A stretch of DNA of 11,699 nt. Origin: JAWLGW01 sp964569055 (GTDB lineage Bacteria > Planctomycetota > J058). Shown piece after piece: positions 9,465 to 11,699 of the stretch; position 1 is the first letter of the stretch, and each line of letters begins with the position of its first letter. Location: positions 1 through 11,699 of the forward strand of contig CAZMSZ010000242.1 in the NCBI GenBank assembly GCA_964569055.1, written 5' to 3'. The position numbers and the translations under genes were made by a program. Under the pieces are notes generated by a model. The model was not told the DNA's origin. It ran no database searches and saw only the letters and a list, made by a program, of their open reading frames with translations.

Positions 9465-9494
9465 CGCGCGCGAGGAGCTCGGATTCGTGCCCGA

Positions 9495-9520
9495 ACGCCC
9501 CGGGACCTCTCCCGGGGCGT
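9495..9520 (+). terminator. Intrinsic-type terminator after the STAS gene
   Basis: A 10-bp perfect stem ACGCCCCGGG / CCCGGGGCGT with a 6-nt loop (ACCTCT), 30 bp after the STAS stop. It is followed by CGCCGTTTCC, so the T-run is short. The strength of the stem and the placement make it the best terminator in the window. Confidence 0.7.
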
Positions 9521-9593
9521 CGCCGTTTCCGGAGCTCCGCCGAGCGTTCCCAGATTTCGAAAATGGCGGAGTTCGGCGCCCGCACAGCTGTGA

Positions 9594-9648
9594 AATGAAA
9601 GGGTTACGTCGGCCCTGGCGTTGCTTTTACGGCGTCCTCGCCCTGGTT
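9594..9648 (+). repeat. 55-bp exact duplicate, left of the assembly gap
   Basis: From AATGAAAGGG to CGCCCTGGTT, this 55-bp stretch is identical to the 55 bp right of the N-run (9749-9803). Exact identity, abutting the gap on both sides, and a length equal to a common assembler k-mer (55) indicate that the two contig ends overlap and were not merged. With 9465-9593, which holds only the terminator above, this belongs to the gene-free leader of the PHP gene. Confidence 0.9.
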
Positions 9649-9748
9649 NNNNNNNNNNNNNNNNNNNNNNNNNNNNNNNNNNNNNNNNNNNNNNNNNNNN
9701 NNNNNNNNNNNNNNNNNNNNNNNNNNNNNNNNNNNNNNNNNNNNNNNN
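9649..9748. other. Assembly gap of 100 N
   Basis: Exactly 100 undetermined bases, the placeholder length for a gap of unknown size. Because the flanks are the same 55 bp, the true distance is probably shorter than drawn, possibly minus 55 (one copy only). Open frames running through it have no meaning. Confidence 0.98.
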
Positions 9749-9803
9749 AATGAAAGGGTTACGTCGGCCCTGGCGTTGCTTTTACGGCGTCCTCGCCCTG
9801 GTT
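9749..9803 (+). repeat. 55-bp exact duplicate, right of the assembly gap
   Basis: Second copy of the 55-bp flank. It ends 17 bp before the ATG of the PHP lipoprotein gene, so the copy next to the gene is likely the real leader. If the duplication were genuine it would mark a repeat that broke the assembly. Confidence 0.9.
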
Positions 9804-9820
9804 CTGCGAGGGAGATCCTC

Positions 9821-11251
9821 ATGCGCCTCCGCGACCTGACTGCTCCTGGCTTCGCCCTCTCGCTCGCCCTGTCGTTCGCCGGCTGTTCGGGTGGTGGCGG
9901 CGGCGGCGGTTCGTCCAGCGTCGCGGCCTCCACCTCCGCGGGCACGACCGTCCCGGGCACGACCACCCCGGGCACGCAGGTCCCGATCGCGCAGGGCGGC
10001 TGGTTCAAGGGCGACCTCCACAGCCACTCGGCGCCCTACTCGCAGGACGCCGACCGCCAGGGCGGCGACCCGCCCGGGACCTGCTTCTTCCTCGCCGAGC
10101 ACGTCGGCCTCGACTACCTCGCGCTCACCGACCACCGCACCATGGCGCAGCTCGGCGACCCGACCTACCGCGCCAACACGCTCACGATCCTCGACGGCGA
10201 GGAGTGGGGCGGGACGGTGCACATCGGCATGGTCGGGCTCAGCCAGCAGGTGCCCGAGATCGGCGGGCCCGCCTCCACGCTCAACGCGCAGGTCCAGGCG
10301 GCCTACGACGACGCCCACCGCCAGGGCGGCGCGGTGATCGCCAACCACCCCTGCCTCGACGGCAAGGTGCACATCTGGCTCGCGCGCGACTTCGACGCGG
10401 TCGAGGTGTGGAACGGCTACTGGAACTTTCCGCGCGGCTACAAGGACTCGACCCTCGGCGACCTCGACGACAAGCTGCGCGGCGAGGGCCTGGCCGCGAT
10501 CGGCGAGGACGCCAGCCCCGAGATCCGCCAGGCGCTCGCGGTCCGCGGCGGCGGCTCGACCTACCAGGCGCTCAAGTTCTGGGAGGCCCACCTCAACGCC
10601 GGCCGCAAGAAGGCGATCGTGGGCGGCGGCGACCGCCACTCGATCGTGTTCCCCGGCCTCCCCACCACCCGGATCCACGCCACCGGCAAGACCCAGGCCG
10701 AGCTGGTCCAGGGGATCCGCGAGGCGCGCACCTGGGTGGGCTCCTTCCAGGGCCCCGAGGTGGAGTTCACCGCGGACGCCGACGGCGACGGCGTGTTCGA
10801 GGCGATCATCGGCGACTCGGTCCCGCTCGGCCGCCAGGTCACCTACAAGGTCCGGGTCCAGAACGCGGCCAACGGCCGGGTCGACATCGTGAAGAACGGC
10901 CAGACCATGCTGCAGTTCGCCGTGCTCACCGGCGACGACACCTTCACCTGGACCGACACCGCCGCCTCCAAGAGCTGGACCCGGGTCGACGTGTTCGAGC
11001 GGGTCGACCTCAACGTCCCCCAGGGGCAAAGCTTCCAGCTCCTGGCCCTCGCCGGCGCCCTGCTCGGCCAGTCGGGCAACCAGGCGCTCCAGAGCATCGC
11101 GCTCCCCATGGGCTTCCAGGTGTGGGTCGGCGGCGGCACGCGCTTCCCCACGATCCAGCTCCCGCACGCCTACGACCAGATCCTCAACTTCGACCGCATG
11201 AACTGGGGCTACTCTCGGGGGGCGATCACGTCGCCGATCTGGGCGGAGTGA
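9821..11251 (+). CDS. Secreted lipoprotein with PHP metallophosphoesterase domain (CehA/McbA-like)
   Basis: A 476-residue exported protein. Residues 1-22 are a lipoprotein signal (Arg-rich start, ALSLALSFAGC, lipid-bearing Cys22). A Gly run and a Ser/Thr/Pro linker follow (to about 56). The PHP domain then shows its metal ligands in order: DLHSHS (Asp65, His67, His69), LALTDH (Asp104, His105), DGEEWG, a histidine at 134, ANHP (His176) and GGGDRHS (Asp271, His273). These build the trinuclear metal site of PHP phosphoesterases; the substrate is unknown and is probably a phosphoester outside the cytoplasm. A beta-rich part follows, containing DADGDGVFE (calcium-like loop), and the protein ends YSRGAITSPIWAE; the 'TSPI' end is usual for the group. 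The ATG is chosen for GAGGGAG six bases upstream and the clear signal peptide; an upstream TTG at 9776 lies inside the 55-bp duplicate. Confidence 0.88.
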   Translation: MRLRDLTAPGFALSLALSFAGCSGGGGGGGSSSVAASTSAGTTVPGTTTPGTQVPIAQGGWFKGDLHSHSAPYSQDADRQGGDPPGTCFFLAEHVGLDYLALTDHRTMAQLGDPTYRANTLTILDGEEWGGTVHIGMVGLSQQVPEIGGPASTLNAQVQAAYDDAHRQGGAVIANHPCLDGKVHIWLARDFDAVEVWNGYWNFPRGYKDSTLGDLDDKLRGEGLAAIGEDASPEIRQALAVRGGGSTYQALKFWEAHLNAGRKKAIVGGGDRHSIVFPGLPTTRIHATGKTQAELVQGIREARTWVGSFQGPEVEFTADADGDGVFEAIIGDSVPLGRQVTYKVRVQNAANGRVDIVKNGQTMLQFAVLTGDDTFTWTDTAASKSWTRVDVFERVDLNVPQGQSFQLLALAGALLGQSGNQALQSIALPMGFQVWVGGGTRFPTIQLPHAYDQILNFDRMNWGYSRGAITSPIWAE

Positions 11252-11306
11252 ACCATCGGCTCGGTTTGGTGTGAAGATCGGCGACGTGACCGCCCCCCGA
11301 GAGTAG
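11209..11306. repeat. 32-bp inverted repeat joining the PHP gene end to its 3' flank
   Basis: The left arm (11209-11240) starts CTACTCTCGGGGGGCG and ends TCGCCGATCT. The right arm (11275-11306) is its reverse complement with a single A/G difference. The arms are 34 bp apart. The left arm is the coding end of the PHP protein; the right arm is outside the gene. A folded RNA would give a 31-of-32 paired stem that includes the last codons, which could act as a terminator or 3' stabiliser, though no T-run follows. Confidence 0.85.
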
Positions 11307-11699
11307 ATGGGGGCGGTTGGTCGGCGGTGGGTGGTTGGCTTGGCGGGGGCGGGTTGGTTGGCTTGGCGGCGCTCGCTTGGCGGTTTAGTGGGGGCGGTTG
11401 GTTGGCGGCCCGGTGTTGACCGTGAGTTGAGAGAGCTCGATCGTCGGCGTGGGCGCCTTGGACGGCGTCGGCGGGTGGGTCGGCGCGGGCGGCGCTCGCT
11501 TCGCGGATTTATGGGGTGGTTGGTTGGCGCCCCGGTGTTGACGGTGGTTGAGAGAGCTCGACGGTCGACGTGGGCGCCTTCGGATGACGGGGGCGGGTGG
11601 GCCGTCGTCGGGGACCCTCGCTTGGCGGCATTGCGGGCTGGTTGGTTAGCGCCCCGCTCTTGGCCGTGGGTCGAGAGAGCTCGAGGGACGGCGTAGGCG
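11307..11699. repeat. Tandem repeat of about 122 bp, 2.7 copies plus a partial lead-in
   Basis: Units begin near 11368, 11491 and 11613, spaced about 122-123 bp, and the last is cut by the window edge. Each has CTCGCTT[G/C]GCGG, then a GGTTGGTTGGCG or GGTTGGTTAGCG block, then GAGAGAGCTCGA (11429, 11550, 11673; identical in all three), then a CG-rich tail GTGGGCGCCTT in the first two. A degenerate partial unit with GGGGGCGGTTGG fills 11307-11367. Spacing that varies between 121 and 123 breaks the reading frame, so the plus-strand open frame here is not believed. No gene is seen in 11252-11699. Confidence 0.85.

Noticed and set aside
11308..11360. G-quadruplex
   Set aside because: G-runs of three or more are separated by loops that are mostly too long; only runs of two are closely spaced.
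11307..11696. Plus-strand open frame of 129 residues over the tandem array
   Set aside because: Low-complexity Gly/Arg/Trp content, and the units are not all multiples of three, so the same DNA repeat is read in different frames.
11368..11699. Integron attC array or CRISPR-like array
   Set aside because: There are no cassettes between units, no integrase or cas gene, and no short identical repeats with unique spacers; whole units are similar throughout.

Overview
The window is a piece of very GC-rich bacterial chromosome with seven complete protein genes and the tail of an eighth. The codon use, a kinase fused to HEAT-like repeats that ends in an 'LTGLDYGDD..AW' motif, the 'MPLHDW' DUF4058 protein and the Gly/Ser-rich lipoprotein linker point to an uncultured planctomycete-like organism. 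That assignment is an inference from style; no rRNA or other phylogenetic marker was compared. A 100-N run flanked by an exact 55-bp duplication shows that this is a scaffold from a short-read assembly.

Layout, left to right. The 3' end of a pyruvate kinase gene (+) is followed by a membrane Ser/Thr protein kinase (+) with a C4HC3 zinc module and an outer HEAT-like domain. It converges tail to tail on a DUF4058 gene (-). Next, on the minus strand, come a cation-diffusion transporter with a huge Gly-His loop (DmeF type) and, upstream of it, its RcnR/DmeR-type nickel/cobalt repressor with a candidate operator. A gene-free stretch of about 400 bp then holds a 24-unit hexanucleotide array and CTTGGCG-type repeats. 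Upstream of that on the minus strand lies a coupled pair encoding the two subunits of a type IIA topoisomerase (subunit A then subunit B, overlapping by one base). Divergent from it is a small STAS-domain gene (+) with a good hairpin terminator. After the assembly gap comes a secreted lipoprotein with a PHP metallophosphoesterase domain (+). The last 450 bp are non-coding: a long inverted repeat formed with the end of the PHP gene, then a tandem repeat of about 122 bp that runs off the window.

How the genes work together. dmeR-dmeF form a self-contained metal-efflux unit: a sensor whose visible ligand set matches Ni/Co-sensing RcnR, and an exporter. The topoisomerase pair is housekeeping. The kinase, STAS protein and PHP lipoprotein look like independent signalling or envelope genes. 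I see no phage, CRISPR, toxin-antitoxin or defence cassette. The unusual content is in the repeats: a run of GANTC sites every 6 bp, a hexamer-encoded His loop, a gene-end inverted repeat and a tandem array.
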